NCBI RefSeq assembly: GCF_028656955.1
Contig: NZ_JAMDGY010000061.1
Coordinates: forward strand, 1 to 64,000
Origin: Pseudomonas fontis
GTDB taxonomy: Bacteria > Pseudomonadota > Gammaproteobacteria > Pseudomonadales > Pseudomonadaceae
Reading direction: 5' to 3'
DNA length: 64,000 nucleotides
Shown: positions 26,127 through 35,191 of the stretch, piece by piece
How the letters are laid out: every line of letters starts with the position of its first letter
Numbering within the stretch: position 1 is the first letter of the stretch
Program-made: the position numbers and the translations under genes
The notes under the pieces: model-generated
Told to the model about the DNA's origin: nothing
Seen by the model: only the letters and a program-made list of their open reading frames with translations
Databases searched by the model: none

Positions 26127-28061
26127 GTGTCTGCCGTTCTCTCACTGTTACGAAGCCGCCTATTGCGGCCTGTCTTTGTTGCCCTTGGTATCGCTCTTTT
26201 GGTGCAGGTGCTGGTTGCCGTTGCGCTGACACGGAGCACGGTCACTGCGCTGGAGGCCGATCTGGGCAATCGCCTGGGTGCGGACAGCCAGAAGCTGTCG
26301 GCTGAGTTGGAGCAGGCGGGGCAGGAGGTCAGCTCCGGGCTCGACAGCCTGTCCTCGAGCACTCGCCAGCGCCTGACCACCGGTTTGTCGGCGCGTCTTG
26401 GCGACGAGCAGGCGCAACTGCGCACTACCCTTGAGAAGAACCTCAAGGACTCGGCCAACGACATGGCCGAGTTGCTCGCCTCTGTTGCCCCGCGCGCCAT
26501 GTGGGACAACGACGTGCCGACGCTCTCGGAATTTTCCCGGCGTGCCCAGCGCAATCCCAACGTATTGTTCGTGGTGTACGACGACGCCCAGGGTGAGCAC
26601 CTGACCCGTTACCTGAACCGGCAGAACCCGATCAACCAGGCTTTGCTGGAAAAAGGTAAGGGCGAGCGGGCGCTGGACAAGGTACTGGACGCCGCGCGCA
26701 GCGATCCATCAGTGTACTTCGTCGAGGCCTCGGTCAACCCCAATGGGGTCGAGATCGGCAAGGTATTGATGGGGGTGTCCACAGCCTCTGTCGAACACGA
26801 GCTGATGGCGTTGGACCAGCGTTTCTCCGCGCTGATCGCCAGTGGTGACCAGCTGGTTGCCGACAGCCTGGTAGGTGCGGCGGCCGACAGCAACAAGGCC
26901 CTGCGTGCGCGCCTGGAAGCTGCGCAGGCCAGTGCCGCGGGCATGCAGGCCAACACCACGCAGAGCGTTCAGGAGGCGGCAGCCGCCCTGCGTTGGAATA
27001 TCGGCCTCGGCCTGGCGCTGGTCGGCCTGGGGGTGTTGCTGGTGGTGGCGGTGGTGCTGGGCCAACGCGTAGTGAACAAGCTGCGTTTGCTGATTACCGC
27101 GTTGAACGATTTGGCGGCGGGTGAGGGCGACCTGACCAAGCGCGTGCAGATCGACAGCCGCGACGAGATTGGCGACATGGCCAAGGCGGTCAACCAGTTC
27201 GTCGACAAGTTGCAGCCGATCGTGCGTGAGGCGGGGGAGGTTGCCCAACGTACCGGCATCGAGATTGGCACCATGACCCAGCGTAATGCCGGAGCTGATG
27301 CTGCCGCCGAGCTGCAGCGCGATGAAGTAGCCGAGAGCCTGCGTGCGTTGTCGACCATGGCCGACGAGGCCCAGGCGGAAAGCCAGGCGATGCAGGCGGC
27401 CTTGCAGCAGGTGGTGGATATTCGTCGGGCTACTGACGAGAACAGCCGGACCTCGGCGCAGGTCGCGGCGTTGATCGAGACGCTGGCGGGGCAGGTGCAG
27501 ACCGGCTCCAAGGTGATCGAGCGGCTGGCTGAGCAGAGCGAGCAGATCGAGGTGGTGCTGACGGTGATCCATGGCATTGCCGAGCAGACGAACCTGTTGG
27601 CCTTGAACGCGGCGATTGAAGCGGCGCGTGCCGGCGAGACCGGGCGTGGCTTTGCGGTGGTGGCGGATGAAGTGCGGGCGCTGGCGAGCAAGACGCAGAG
27701 TTCCACTGGCGATATCCAGGCGCATATCGGTGCCTTGCAGCAGGGGGCCAAGGAGGCAGTGGCGGTGATCAGCCAGGCTGGGCGTCAGGCCAGCGAAGGG
27801 TTGTTGGTGCTGCGTGACAATGCGCGCGTGCAGCAGAGCGTGCAGGCCTCGGTAGAGCAGGTGCACGCAGCCATCGGGCTGGCGACGCGGGCGGCCGAGC
27901 AGCAGGCACAGGGTGCGCAAGCGGTGCGAGGCCGGGTCGAGACGATTCATGCCCAGGCTGAGCGGGCGGCGCAGGTAGTGATGCAGACCACGGCGAGCAG
28001 CAAGGTGCTGGATGATCTGGCGGGCCAACTGAAGGCCAGCCTGGGGCAGTTCAGGGCTTGA
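26127..28061 (+). CDS. methyl-accepting chemotaxis protein
   Basis: Chemoreceptor of 644 residues from the GTG at 26127, which has GAGGG seven bases upstream; an ATG at 26100 is possible but lacks a ribosome site. A first membrane helix (about 15-35) is followed by a periplasmic ligand domain of about 250 residues rich in helices and a second helix near 290-315. A HAMP domain (RVQIDSRDEIGDMAKAV) comes next. The signalling domain has the hairpin tip EQTNLLALNAAIEAARAGE. No C-terminal CheR-docking pentapeptide is present. The ligand cannot be predicted. Confidence 0.93.
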   Translation: MSAVLSLLRSRLLRPVFVALGIALLVQVLVAVALTRSTVTALEADLGNRLGADSQKLSAELEQAGQEVSSGLDSLSSSTRQRLTTGLSARLGDEQAQLRTTLEKNLKDSANDMAELLASVAPRAMWDNDVPTLSEFSRRAQRNPNVLFVVYDDAQGEHLTRYLNRQNPINQALLEKGKGERALDKVLDAARSDPSVYFVEASVNPNGVEIGKVLMGVSTASVEHELMALDQRFSALIASGDQLVADSLVGAAADSNKALRARLEAAQASAAGMQANTTQSVQEAAAALRWNIGLGLALVGLGVLLVVAVVLGQRVVNKLRLLITALNDLAAGEGDLTKRVQIDSRDEIGDMAKAVNQFVDKLQPIVREAGEVAQRTGIEIGTMTQRNAGADAAAELQRDEVAESLRALSTMADEAQAESQAMQAALQQVVDIRRATDENSRTSAQVAALIETLAGQVQTGSKVIERLAEQSEQIEVVLTVIHGIAEQTNLLALNAAIEAARAGETGRGFAVVADEVRALASKTQSSTGDIQAHIGALQQGAKEAVAVISQAGRQASEGLLVLRDNARVQQSVQASVEQVHAAIGLATRAAEQQAQGAQAVRGRVETIHAQAERAAQVVMQTTASSKVLDDLAGQLKASLGQFRA

Positions 28062-28158
28062 GGTGATGCCTTTTCCCTGTGGGGTGCAGCCGACTGAGTG
28101 GTGGTGGCTGGACTCTTGACCGAGGGGCTGAGCTCCCCATTCGGCCCTACGCTTCTAT

Positions 28159-28252
28159 GTAGCCGCTGCCGTCAGGCTGCGCTCGCCTGCAACGCAGGCG
28201 CCGCCCTTGGGAGCCCTCGCGGGCTCCAGCGCAGCCTACCGGCAGCGGCTAC
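28159..28252. repeat. 94-bp nested-palindrome element, copy 2 (inverted)
   Basis: Reverse-complement near-copy of the element at 12491-12584, with the same outer arms, second stem and two internal hairpins. Differences sit mostly in loops or are paired changes. It lies between the chemoreceptor and the ABC permease stop. Confidence 0.85.
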
Positions 28253-28260
28253 AGATATTC

Positions 28261-29826
28261 TCAGGCCCGGTTGAGGTACATCCGGGTGGTCAGCAGATAC
28301 ACCGGCAACCCCGACACCACAATCAACAACGCCGCATAAGGCGCCGCCGCCGCGAACTCGACGTTGGCGGTATGTGCCCACACCTCGGTCGCCAGCGTGG
28401 TCATCCCGGTCGGGCTCAACAGCAGGGTCGCCGTCAGCTCCTTCATCGCATCCAGGAACACCAGCGCAAACGCTGCCGCCAGTGCCGGGAAGATGATCGG
28501 CAGGGTCACCCGGCAGAACGCCGTGAACGAGGTCGCGCCCAGCGTGCGCGCCGCCTCTTCCAGCTGTGGCGCCGCCTTGGTCAGCGCCGTGCGCACCGGC
28601 GCCTGGGCCAGCGGCAGGAACAGCAGCGCATAGGCCAGCAGCAGCAACCCGGTGGTCTGGTACATCGCCGGCACATAGTGCAGGGCGAAATACACCAGTG
28701 TCAGGGCGATCACCAGCCCCGGCAGCGCGTGCAGCAGGTAAGGCAGGCGCTCGGCCCAGATCGCCAGCTTGCCTTTGTAGCGCACCACCAGGAAGCTCAC
28801 CGGCAAGGCCAGCAGCAAGCTCACCCCGGCGCCGCCCAGCGACAACGACAGCGAGGTGAACAGCGCCTCGCTGATCGCCGCCACCGGGAAGGCTGCCGAT
28901 GAGCCGACGCTCAGCCAGTAACCTAGCATCCCCAGCGGGATACCGCTGCCCAGCAAGGCCAGCACCAGGCACAACAACTGCGCCAGCGGCGTCCAGCCAC
29001 GCAGGCGAATCGGCGCGGCGCGGCGTGCCACGCCCTGGCCAATCCGCACATGCCGGGCCTTGCCACGCACCTTCAATTCGAACCACAGCAGCATCAGGCA
29101 CATGAACAGCAATACCGCCGAGAGCATCGCCGCATTGGCGTTGCTGAACTCCAGCTCGAACTGCTGGTAGATCGCCGTGGTGAAGGTCTGCAGGCCAAGG
29201 ATCGACAGCGCGCCGAACTCCACCAGCATGTGCAGGGCGATCAGCAGGCTGCCACCGAGAATCGATGGCCACAGCGGCGGCAGTGTCACTTTCCTGAACA
29301 CGCCCCAGCGGTTGAAGCCCAGCGTGCGGGCCGACTCCTCCAGGGAGGTATCGAGGTTGCGCAGGGTGGCCGCCACCGGCAGGAACACCAGCGGGTACTT
29401 GGACAGGGCCATCACCAGGATTGCTCCACCCAGGCCTTCGAAGCGCGGGCTGAGCGACACCCAGGTAAATCCGCTGACAAAGGCCGGCACGGCGAATGGC
29501 AGGCACAGGATCACCCCCCACAGGCGCCGCCCTGGCAGGTCACTGCGCTCCAGCAGCCAGGCCAGGGCCAGGCCGATCACCATGCACGCCGCCGTCACCC
29601 CGGCCATCAGCATCAGGGTGTTCTTCATCAGGCCCCAGACGAACGGCCGCCAGAGCAGACGAAACGCTTCATGCCAACCTGCCTGCCACGCCTTGAGGCT
29701 GACATAGGCCAGCGGCAGCAGGCTCAGGCACACCAGGAACAGCACCGGCAGCACCACCCAGATCGAAGGGCGCTTGCGCCGGGGTACGAAGCGGGATAAC
29801 GCCTGTTCAGGCAGCGCGGCACTCAT
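28261..29826 (-). CDS. Fe(III)-type ABC transporter permease (FbpB/HitB family)
   Basis: A 521-residue integral membrane protein made of two fused permease halves, each with about six helices and an EAA loop (EESARTLGFNRWGVFRKVTLP in the first half, EEAARTLGATSFTAF in the second) that contacts the ATPase. The two-domain fused layout and the partner binding protein match ferric-iron/thiamine-like importers of the FbpB/HitB/SfuB group. Its start overlaps the stop of the binding-protein gene by one base. No ATP-binding gene is found on either side. Confidence 0.9.
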   Translation of the reverse strand: MSAALPEQALSRFVPRRKRPSIWVVLPVLFLVCLSLLPLAYVSLKAWQAGWHEAFRLLWRPFVWGLMKNTLMLMAGVTAACMVIGLALAWLLERSDLPGRRLWGVILCLPFAVPAFVSGFTWVSLSPRFEGLGGAILVMALSKYPLVFLPVAATLRNLDTSLEESARTLGFNRWGVFRKVTLPPLWPSILGGSLLIALHMLVEFGALSILGLQTFTTAIYQQFELEFSNANAAMLSAVLLFMCLMLLWFELKVRGKARHVRIGQGVARRAAPIRLRGWTPLAQLLCLVLALLGSGIPLGMLGYWLSVGSSAAFPVAAISEALFTSLSLSLGGAGVSLLLALPVSFLVVRYKGKLAIWAERLPYLLHALPGLVIALTLVYFALHYVPAMYQTTGLLLLAYALLFLPLAQAPVRTALTKAAPQLEEAARTLGATSFTAFCRVTLPIIFPALAAAFALVFLDAMKELTATLLLSPTGMTTLATEVWAHTANVEFAAAAPYAALLIVVSGLPVYLLTTRMYLNRA

Positions 29827-30839
29827 CAGAGCAGGCCGACTTCGCGTTCAAGCTCCAGGGCTTCTTCGGCATTGCCCAGGTCGGCTGGGGTGATCTTCGG
29901 CGGACGCAGGTCTTCGAACGGCTTCAGGCCCTGGTCGGAAACCATGCCCTTGTGCAGCGGGTACTCGGCAGTGGTCTGGGTGATCACCCGCTGGCCTTCT
30001 TCGCTGGCCATCCAGGCGAGCAGTGCCTGGGCTTCCTGCGGATGCTTGCTGGCTTTCACCGCTGCAGCGCTGGAGATGGTCACCAGGCCGCCAACGTCAC
30101 CGTCAGCCAGGTAGTACAGTTTCGAGTCCAGCTGGCCGCGCTCTTTCTTCAGGGCGTACCAGTAGTAGTTGTTCACCAGCACGGCAGCGACTTCACCGTT
30201 TTCCACGGCTTTAAGTGCAACCATGTTGTTGGTGTAGGTCTTGCCGAAGGCCTTGAGGCCAGTCAGCCATTCTTCGGCAGCATCACGCCCGTGCAGTTTG
30301 AGGATGGCCACGGCCTGCTCCTGGAATGCACCGCTGGTCGGGACGAAGCCGATCTTGCCGTCCCATTCAGGGTTGGCGAAATCCATGACCGAGGGCGGCA
30401 GGTCGGTTTCGGCGATTACTTTCGGGTTGAAGGCCACCACGCGGGTACGTGCCGTCACGCCCATCCAGGTGCCGTTGCTGGCGACGTATTCCTTGGGCAG
30501 CACTTGCAGGGTGCTGTCGTCGATCTTGGCCAGCAGGCCTTTTTCGCCAAGGTTGTTCAGCGGAGGCGATTCTTCGGTGTAGATGACGTCGGCCGGGGAG
30601 CGGGCGCCTTCTTCCTCGATCTGGCTGGCCAGCTGGTTGCTGCTGCCCTTGCGAATATTGATGTGGATGCCGGTCTTGGCCTCGTAGGCCTTGGCGATGG
30701 CTTCGCCGATTTCCTTGTGCTGACCATTGTAGAGGGTCAGGGTCACCGGGTCGGCGGCCAGGGCGGCCGGTGCGCCGAGCACCAGGCCAAACAGCGAAAC
30801 GGCCAGGCCGCGCACAATCGGGTTATTGCGGATCGTCAT
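29826..30839 (-). CDS. Fe(III)-type ABC periplasmic binding protein (FbpA/HitA family)
   Basis: Periplasmic solute-binding protein of 337 residues with a signal peptide ending near ALAA (about 28). The body matches the FbpA/IdiA cluster: TLYNGQHKE near the N-terminus, GSSNQLASQIEEEG, and a late NNYYWYALKKE segment holding the paired tyrosines that bind ferric iron in this family. It is first gene of an operon with the permease. A Fur-box-like sequence lies about 40 bases upstream, which agrees with iron regulation. Confidence 0.9.
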   Translation of the reverse strand: MTIRNNPIVRGLAVSLFGLVLGAPAALAADPVTLTLYNGQHKEIGEAIAKAYEAKTGIHINIRKGSSNQLASQIEEEGARSPADVIYTEESPPLNNLGEKGLLAKIDDSTLQVLPKEYVASNGTWMGVTARTRVVAFNPKVIAETDLPPSVMDFANPEWDGKIGFVPTSGAFQEQAVAILKLHGRDAAEEWLTGLKAFGKTYTNNMVALKAVENGEVAAVLVNNYYWYALKKERGQLDSKLYYLADGDVGGLVTISSAAAVKASKHPQEAQALLAWMASEEGQRVITQTTAEYPLHKGMVSDQGLKPFEDLRPPKITPADLGNAEEALELEREVGLL

Positions 30840-30875
30840 GCGGGTACTTCCTCGCTTGCGGGCTACAAATCTTGA

Positions 30876-30894
30876 AACAATGATAAACGATATG
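30876..30894 (-). promoter_or_regulatory. possible Fur box
   Basis: AACAATGATAAACGATATG matches the 19-base Fur consensus at about 13 positions and sits between TTGAAAC and GTTTCTCAA arms, upstream of the ferric-type binding-protein gene. Confidence 0.4.
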
Positions 30895-30999
30895 GTTTCT
30901 CAAGTACGCCCCTGAGGCGAAATTCATGAGCAGGCTATCGGTTCAAATGGGGGCAGTTTTGTGCTGCAAGTGGGGGAGGGGTAAATCGCAGGCATAAAA

Positions 31000-31019
31000 A
31001 AACCCGCTTTCGCGGGTTT
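31000..31019 (-). terminator. terminator after the tRNA-Leu pair
   Basis: On the minus strand, AAACCCGC and GCGGGTTT form an 8-bp stem with a four-base loop, followed by a run of T (the AAAAAAA at 30996-31002 on the plus strand). Confidence 0.85.
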
Positions 31020-31029
31020 CTCTAGAATA

Positions 31030-31116
31030 TGGTGCCCAGAAGAAGACTCGAACTTCCACGACCGTAAGGTCACCAGCACCTGAAGCTGGCGTGTCTACCA
31101 ATTTCACCATCTGGGC
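31030..31116 (-). tRNA. tRNA-Leu (anticodon CAG), distal copy
   Basis: An 87-base tRNA including an encoded CCA end. The acceptor stem GCCCAGA/TCTGGGC pairs, the long variable arm is of the leucine class, the T-arm has GTTCGAGTC, and the anticodon loop TTCAGGT reads CAG (codon CUG). It is identical to the copy at 31198-31284. Confidence 0.97.
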
Positions 31117-31197
31117 AAATTTGAAGCTTTGTAACAAGAAACAGTGTAGCGTGTTGCGTTAATTCCAGACCCATGAAGCGATCTGCAATTTGAAATA

Positions 31198-31284
31198 TGG
31201 TGCCCAGAAGAAGACTCGAACTTCCACGACCGTAAGGTCACCAGCACCTGAAGCTGGCGTGTCTACCAATTTCACCATCTGGGC
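31198..31284 (-). tRNA. tRNA-Leu (anticodon CAG), proximal copy
   Basis: Base-for-base identical to the copy 81 bases downstream, including the encoded CCA. CUG is the main leucine codon in this high-GC sequence, which explains the extra gene dosage. Confidence 0.97.
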
Positions 31285-31362
31285 AATTTCGCTGAGGCTA
31301 CCAGGATGTTGACATCCTTCCGCTTCTCAACTGTCACGACGGCGTCCGTCGTTGTGGTGCGC

Positions 31363-31391
31363 ACTATACGGATGCCTCAGGAGGCTGTAAA
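31363..31391 (-). promoter_or_regulatory. sigma70 promoter of the tRNA-Leu pair
   Basis: On the minus strand TTTACA (31391-31386) and TATAGT (31368-31363) are separated by 17 bases, about 75 bases before the first tRNA. Confidence 0.75.
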
Positions 31392-31464
31392 GCCCCGTTC
31401 GGAAAAAATCTGAAATTTTTCAAGTCATTGTTCCGTGTGCAGTTTTGGCGGCACTCAGGGTGGC

Positions 31465-31491
31465 TTGACAGGGCTGTCCAAGCTCTATATT
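31465..31491 (+). promoter_or_regulatory. possible promoter of rnr
   Basis: A consensus TTGACA at 31465-31470 is followed by TATATT at 31486-31491. The 15-base spacing is short, so the exact -10 is uncertain. Confidence 0.5.
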
Positions 31492-31552
31492 TCCGGTTTC
31501 AATGCGCCTATGCCAAACTAACCCGTATATAGACAAAGGTGAACCTTTCCTA

Positions 31553-34159
31553 ATGGCCGATTGGCAGTCCCTCGATCCCGAGGCCGCTCGTGAAGCGGAA
31601 AAATACGAAAACCCCATTCCTAGCCGTGAGCTGATCCTGCAGCGTCTCGACGAGCGCGGTTCTCCCGCCGCACGCGAACAGCTGGTGGAAGAATTCGGCC
31701 TGACCACCGAGGACCAGGTTGAAGCCCTGCGTCGCCGCCTGCGCGCCATGGAGCGTGACGGCCAGCTGATCTACACCCGGCGTGGCACCTATGCCCCGGT
31801 GGACAAGCTGGACCTGATCCTCGGTCGCATTTCCGGCCACCGCGACGGTTTCGGCTTCCTGATCCCGGACGACGGCACTGAAGACCTGTTCCTCAGCCCG
31901 GCGCAAATGCGCCTGGTGTTCGATGGCGACCGGGCGCTGGCCCGGGTTTCCGGCGTTGATCGCCGCGGCCGTCGTGAAGGCGTCATCGTCGAAGTGATCT
32001 CCCGCGCCCACGAAACCATCGTCGGCCGCTACTTCGAAGAAGGCGGCATCGGCTTCGTGACCCCGGATAACCCCAAGGTCCAGCAGGAAGTGCTGGTCAC
32101 GCCGGGGCGCAGCGGTGCTGCGAAGATCGGTCAGTTCGTCGAGGTGAAGATCACCCACTGGCCAACCCCGCGCTTCCAGCCGCAGGGCGACATCGTTGAA
32201 GTGATCGGCAACTACATGGCGCCGGGCATGGAAATCGACGTGGCGCTGCGCAGCTTCGACATCCCGCATGTCTGGCCTGAAGCGGTGATCAAGGAAGCAC
32301 GCAAGCTCAAGCCGGAAGTCGAAGAGAAGGACAAGGAAAAGCGCATCGACCTGCGCCACCTGCCGTTCGTCACCATCGACGGCGAAGACGCCCGCGACTT
32401 CGACGATGCGGTCTACTGCGAGAGCCTGGGCAAACTGCGCCTGTTCTCCGGTGGCTGGCGCCTGTACGTGGCCATTGCCGACGTTTCGAGCTACGTGCGC
32501 CTGGGCTCTGCCCTGGATGCCGAAGCCCAGGTGCGCGGCAACTCGGTGTACTTCCCCGAGCGCGTCATCCCGATGCTGCCTGAAGAACTCTCCAACGGTC
32601 TGTGCTCGCTGAACCCGCACGTCGACCGTTTGGCGATGGTCTGTGAAATGACCATCAACAAGTCCGGCCAGATGGTCGACTACCAGTTCTACGAAGCGGT
32701 GATCCACTCCCATGCCCGCCTGACCTACAACAAGGTCAGCAGCATGCTCGAGCAGGCCCGCACCCGTGAAGGCAAGGCCCTGCGCGATGAATACAGCGGG
32801 GTTGTGCCGCACCTCAAGCAGCTCTATGCGCTGTACAAGGTGTTGCTCGACGCCCGTCACGCACGTGGCGCCATCGACTTCGAAACCCAGGAAACCCGGA
32901 TCATTTTCGGTTCCGAGCGCAAGATCGCCGAGATTCGCCCAACTATTCGCAACGATGCGCACAAGTTGATCGAAGAGTGCATGCTCGCCGCCAACGTGGC
33001 CACCGCCGAATTCCTCAAGAAGCACGAGATTCCGGCCCTGTACCGGGTGCACGACGGCCCGCCGCCGGAGCGCCTGGAAAAACTGCGAGCCTTCCTCGGT
33101 GAGCTGGGCTTGAGCCTGCAGAAATCCAAGGACGGCCCGTCGCCCAAGGATTACCAGGCCTTGCTGGCGCAGATCGCTGATCGCCCGGACTTCCACCTGA
33201 TCCAGACCGTGATGCTGCGCTCGCTGAGCCAGGCGGTGTACAGCGCCGAGAACAATGGCCACTTCGGCCTGAACTATGAGGCGTACACCCACTTCACTTC
33301 GCCGATCCGTCGTTACCCGGACCTGCTGACCCACCGCGCCATTCGCAGTGTGATCCGCTCGCGTCAGGAAACCCCGCACGTCAAGCGTGCCGGTGCGATG
33401 ACCATTCCGAAAGCGCGGATCTACCCGTACGACGAAAACACCCTGGAGCAGTTGGGCGAGCAGTGCTCGATGAGCGAACGCCGCGCCGACGAAGCCACCC
33501 GTGACGTAGTCAACTGGCTCAAGTGCGAGTACATGAAGGATCGCGTTGGCGAGACCTTCCCGGGTGTGATCACTGCGGTGACCGGTTTCGGCCTGTTCAT
33601 CGAGCTGACCGACATCTACGTCGAAGGCATGTGCCACGTAAGTGCGCTGCCGGGTGATTACTACCATTACGATCCAGTGCATCACCGCTTGGCGGGCGAA
33701 CGCACCGGTCGTAGCTTCCGCCTGGGCGACACGGTGGAAGTGAAGGTCATGCGGGTAGACCTGGAGCAGCGCAAGATCGATTTCGAGGTGGCTGAAAAGA
33801 CCCTCAATGCGCCTATCGGTCGCAAGAATCGTGATGCGCGTGACTCGACGGCCCCGGTAAAAGCTGCGCCGCATTCGGCCAAGCAAGCACCGGCCCCGGC
33901 ACCCGCTGCGGCCACTGCCGAGCCTGCGCGTCGCACCAGCAAGAAAAAAGAAACTGCCGAAGCCTATTTCCCTTCCCAGGCGGCGGAGAACAACGCCGAA
34001 GTTCGCAAGAGCCGGGAAATGAAGAAGGCGCTGATGGCCGATGCCAAGAACGGTGGCGCAGCCAGCAAGGCGGCCAAGCCGTCGGGTAAGCCGACCAAGC
34101 ATCGCAAGGGGCCGCCGAAAGCCGGTTCCGCTTCACGTAAACCCAAGGCCAAGTCATGA
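31553..34159 (+). CDS. rnr: ribonuclease R
   Basis: Processive 3'-5' exoribonuclease that degrades structured RNA and acts with tmRNA. The 868-residue protein has an N-terminal helix-turn-helix, cold-shock domains (about 80-230), and the RNB catalytic domain with TIDGEDARDFDDAVYC. A C-terminal S1 domain follows (about 660-740, FPGVITAVTGFGLF). Last comes a Lys/Ala-rich basic tail of about 100 residues. The ATG at 31553 gives the conserved MADWQSLDPE beginning. It overlaps rlmB by four bases. Confidence 0.97.
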   Translation: MADWQSLDPEAAREAEKYENPIPSRELILQRLDERGSPAAREQLVEEFGLTTEDQVEALRRRLRAMERDGQLIYTRRGTYAPVDKLDLILGRISGHRDGFGFLIPDDGTEDLFLSPAQMRLVFDGDRALARVSGVDRRGRREGVIVEVISRAHETIVGRYFEEGGIGFVTPDNPKVQQEVLVTPGRSGAAKIGQFVEVKITHWPTPRFQPQGDIVEVIGNYMAPGMEIDVALRSFDIPHVWPEAVIKEARKLKPEVEEKDKEKRIDLRHLPFVTIDGEDARDFDDAVYCESLGKLRLFSGGWRLYVAIADVSSYVRLGSALDAEAQVRGNSVYFPERVIPMLPEELSNGLCSLNPHVDRLAMVCEMTINKSGQMVDYQFYEAVIHSHARLTYNKVSSMLEQARTREGKALRDEYSGVVPHLKQLYALYKVLLDARHARGAIDFETQETRIIFGSERKIAEIRPTIRNDAHKLIEECMLAANVATAEFLKKHEIPALYRVHDGPPPERLEKLRAFLGELGLSLQKSKDGPSPKDYQALLAQIADRPDFHLIQTVMLRSLSQAVYSAENNGHFGLNYEAYTHFTSPIRRYPDLLTHRAIRSVIRSRQETPHVKRAGAMTIPKARIYPYDENTLEQLGEQCSMSERRADEATRDVVNWLKCEYMKDRVGETFPGVITAVTGFGLFIELTDIYVEGMCHVSALPGDYYHYDPVHHRLAGERTGRSFRLGDTVEVKVMRVDLEQRKIDFEVAEKTLNAPIGRKNRDARDSTAPVKAAPHSAKQAPAPAPAAATAEPARRTSKKKETAEAYFPSQAAENNAEVRKSREMKKALMADAKNGGAASKAAKPSGKPTKHRKGPPKAGSASRKPKAKS

Positions 34160-34908
34160 GTCAGTTGGAAAAGATCTACGGCGTTCACGCCGTAGAAGCC
34201 CTGTTGCGGCATCACCCCAAGCGGGTCAAGCAGATCTGGCTGTCCGAGGGTCGCAACGACCCGCGGGTCCAGCCGCTGCTGGAGCTGGCTGCGCAAAACC
34301 GGGTGACGGTCGGCCAGGCCGAGCGTCGCGAGATGGATGCCTGGGTTGAAGGCGTGCACCAAGGCGTTGTCGCCGAGGTAAGCCCGAGCCAGGTGTGGGG
34401 CGAGGCGATGCTCGAAGAGCTGCTTGATCGCTCCGAAGGCGCGCCACTGTTGCTGGTGCTGGACGGCGTGACCGACCCGCACAACCTCGGTGCCTGCCTG
34501 CGTACCGCCGATGCGGCCGGTGCGCTGGCGGTGATCGTGCCCAAGGACAAGTCGGCAACCCTGACCCCTGCGGTGCGTAAAGTGGCGTGCGGCGCGGCGG
34601 AAGTGATTCCGCTGGTGGCGGTGACCAACCTGGCGCGCACCCTGGAGAAACTCCAGCAGCGCGGCCTGTGGATCGTCGGCACGGCGGGTGAGGCAGAGCA
34701 GGAAATCTACCAGCAGGACATGACCGGCCCAACCATCCTGATCATGGGTGCCGAGGGCAAGGGCATGCGCCGCCTGACTCGCGAGCACTGTGACTACCTG
34801 GTGAAGCTGCCGATGGCCGGTAGTGTCAGCAGCCTCAACGTCTCGGTGGCGACGGGCATCTGCCTGTTCGAAGCCGTGCGTCAGCGCCAGGCCAAAGCCA
34901 AGGGCTGA
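34156..34908 (+). CDS. rlmB: 23S rRNA Gm2251 methyltransferase RlmB
   Basis: SPOUT methyltransferase that 2'-O-methylates G2251 in the ribosomal P loop. The 250-residue protein has an N-terminal substrate-binding domain with YGVHAVEALL and a C-terminal trefoil-knot domain with DGVTDPHNLGAC, GAEGKGMRRLT and the final LPMAGSVSSLNVSVA motif. It is coupled to rnr by an ATGA overlap, as in E. coli. Confidence 0.96.
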   Translation: MSQLEKIYGVHAVEALLRHHPKRVKQIWLSEGRNDPRVQPLLELAAQNRVTVGQAERREMDAWVEGVHQGVVAEVSPSQVWGEAMLEELLDRSEGAPLLLVLDGVTDPHNLGACLRTADAAGALAVIVPKDKSATLTPAVRKVACGAAEVIPLVAVTNLARTLEKLQQRGLWIVGTAGEAEQEIYQQDMTGPTILIMGAEGKGMRRLTREHCDYLVKLPMAGSVSSLNVSVATGICLFEAVRQRQAKAKG

Positions 34909-34923
34909 GTTGTTTTTGCAGCC

Positions 34924-35010
34924 AATCGCGGGGCCAGCCGGCTCCCACAGAGCCCCTGCAAGCCTTGAAAGCTGCAGCAGGCCCAGTGGGGGCGGGCTGG
35001 TCCCGCGATG
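34924..35010. repeat. REP/BIME-like inverted pair
   Basis: ATCGCGGGGCCAGCCGGCTCCCAC at the left is inverted at the right as GTGGGGGCGGGCTGGTCCCGCGAT, with a small hairpin between. It lies between rlmB and the rpsF promoter. Confidence 0.75.
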
Positions 35011-35042
35011 CGTTTAAGTTGTACAAATATTCACCAATTGCC

Positions 35043-35071
35043 TTGCGTGTGGCCCGGCCCTTCTCTACAAT
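35043..35071 (+). promoter_or_regulatory. sigma70 promoter of the rpsF operon
   Basis: TTGCGT (35043-35048) and TACAAT (35066-35071) are exactly 17 bases apart, about 120 bases before rpsF. The leader downstream could hold a ribosomal-protein control site, but I see no convincing one. Confidence 0.7.
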
Positions 35072-35191
35072 TGCGCCCCTTGCCGTACAGGTAGGCGCGC
35101 ATGTGCCTCCGGTACCCAGGCAAGACATACAGTGTCATTCACTCCTTGTCTGACCACCCTGGTGGCAGACTACAACCCGTAAGGAGCATTC

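Noticed and set aside
31030..31284. Integrated element at tandem tRNA genes
   Set aside because: The two tRNA-Leu genes are identical and flanked by ordinary housekeeping genes; no integrase or attachment-site duplication is seen.
31550..34102. Very long open frame antisense to rnr (about 850 codons)
   Set aside because: It mirrors a well-conserved gene in GC-rich codons, has low-complexity composition and no recognisable domain.
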